DNA from: Pseudomonas paraeruginosa PA7
Lineage (GTDB): Bacteria > Pseudomonadota > Gammaproteobacteria > Pseudomonadales > Pseudomonadaceae
DNA: 64,000 nucleotides
Assembly (NCBI RefSeq): GCF_000017205.1
Contig: NC_009656.1
Span: 5,274,001-5,338,000 of the forward strand
Direction of reading: 5' to 3'
Of the stretch, positions 63,518 through 64,000 are shown one piece after another. Both the position numbers and the translations under genes were made by a program. Position 1 is the stretch's first letter. Every line of letters starts with the position of its first letter. The notes beneath the pieces are model-generated. The model made no database searches. It saw nothing but the letters and a program-made list of their open reading frames with translations, and was not told the origin of the DNA.

Positions 63518-64000
63518 AACTCCCGCGCAAACCGCTGCGCGAATCCGGCTTCAGCCTGATCGAAGTGCTGGTCGCCCTGCTGCTGGTCAGCATCGGCGTG
63601 CTGGGCATGATCGCCATGCAGGGCAAGACCATCCAGTACACCGCCGACTCGGTGGAGCGCAACAAGGCCGCGATGCTCGGCAGCAACCTGCTGGAAAGCA
63701 TGCGGGCGAGCCCCAAGGCCCTGTACGACGTCAAGGACCAGATGGCCACGCAATCCGATTTCTTCAAGGCCAAGGGGTCGGCGTTCCCCACCGCGCCCTC
63801 CTCCTGCACGCCATTGCCCGACACGGTGAAGGACCGCCTGGGCTGCTGGGCGGAACAGGTAAAGAAGGAATTGCCGGGAGCCGCGGACCTGCTGAACAGC
63901 GAGTTCTACATCTGCCGCAGTTCGAAGCCGGGCGATTGCGACGGCAAGGGCTCGATGCTGGAGATCCGCCTCGCCTGGCGCGGCAAGCAGGGCGCCTGCG
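63508..64000 (+). CDS. pilV: Type IV pilus minor pilin PilV, 5' part
   Basis: The ATG at 63508 lies inside the end of fimU (10-base overlap). 164 codons are seen before the window ends: leader MLLKLPRKPLRESG, helix FSLIEVLVALLLVSIGVLGM with Glu5, then a soluble domain with Cys residues (PSSCTPLPD, RLGCWAE, YICRSS, GDCDGKG). PilV is a tip minor pilin. The C-terminus is outside the window. Confidence 0.93.
   Translation, partial: MLLKLPRKPLRESGFSLIEVLVALLLVSIGVLGMIAMQGKTIQYTADSVERNKAAMLGSNLLESMRASPKALYDVKDQMATQSDFFKAKGSAFPTAPSSCTPLPDTVKDRLGCWAEQVKKELPGAADLLNSEFYICRSSKPGDCDGKGSMLEIRLAWRGKQGAC

Overview
The window is a Pseudomonas aeruginosa chromosome segment. Gene order and protein sequences follow the classical block lpxO - piu iron-uptake genes - speC - ampDE - nadC - tRNA-Thr - pilA/pilBCD - coaE - ndh - LepB/LepA two-partner system - tRNA-Lys/Pro/Asn - clpB - pgeF - rluD - bamD - pilSR - thiO - fimT/fimU/pilV. 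The backbone is GC-rich with a strong G/C third-position bias. Identifications rest on reading the translated sequences and on known family signatures. No database search was run.

Layout: 1-10.8 kb holds a partial pxpA, lipid A hydroxylase lpxO, the iron-regulated set piuB, piuA (TonB receptor) and piuC with Fur-like sites, a Sel1-repeat protein, a phosphoethanolamine-transferase-like enzyme and a damaged VOC/glyoxalase gene. An IS3-family element (10860-12182, 3-bp target duplication, A6G frameshift site) separates the last of these from speC. 13.4-21.0 kb holds speC, a chemoreceptor, ampE/ampD, a DUF1631 protein and nadC.

21.06-31.99 kb is a 10.9-kb integrated element bounded by a 47-bp direct repeat of the 3' half of tRNA-Thr(CGU). 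It encodes a tyrosine integrase, an AlpA/excisionase-type regulator, small early proteins, a winged-helix protein followed by four iteron-like palindromes, a non-coding block rich in hairpins, and a LexA-box-like site. A tightly coupled HK97-type head and packaging operon follows: capsid, protease, portal, HNH, TerS, TerL, connector, head closure. There are no tail, lysis or repressor genes. This is the composition of a capsid-forming phage-inducible chromosomal island (cf-PICI), a satellite that builds its own heads and borrows helper tails. It is the most interesting system in the window.

32.1-39.3 kb is the type IV pilus cluster: pilA with its accessory genes tfpW (GT-C glycosyltransferase) and tfpX, an arrangement typical of group IV glycosylated pilins and much more AT-rich than the backbone, then divergent pilB, pilC, pilD. 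A sigma54 promoter and PilR-like sites lie upstream of pilA, and the regulators pilS/pilR and minor pilins fimT, fimU, pilV (partial) lie at 58-64 kb. So the major pilin, its modification, assembly motor, prepilin peptidase, transcriptional control and minor pilins are all represented. 40-46 kb carries coaE, yacG, small conserved genes, ndh and an AFG1/ZapE-type ATPase. 46.4-51.6 kb encodes a TpsB transporter and its GLUG-repeat TpsA exoprotein. 51.7-58 kb holds three tRNAs with a strong shared promoter, clpB with a heat-shock promoter, pgeF, rluD and bamD.
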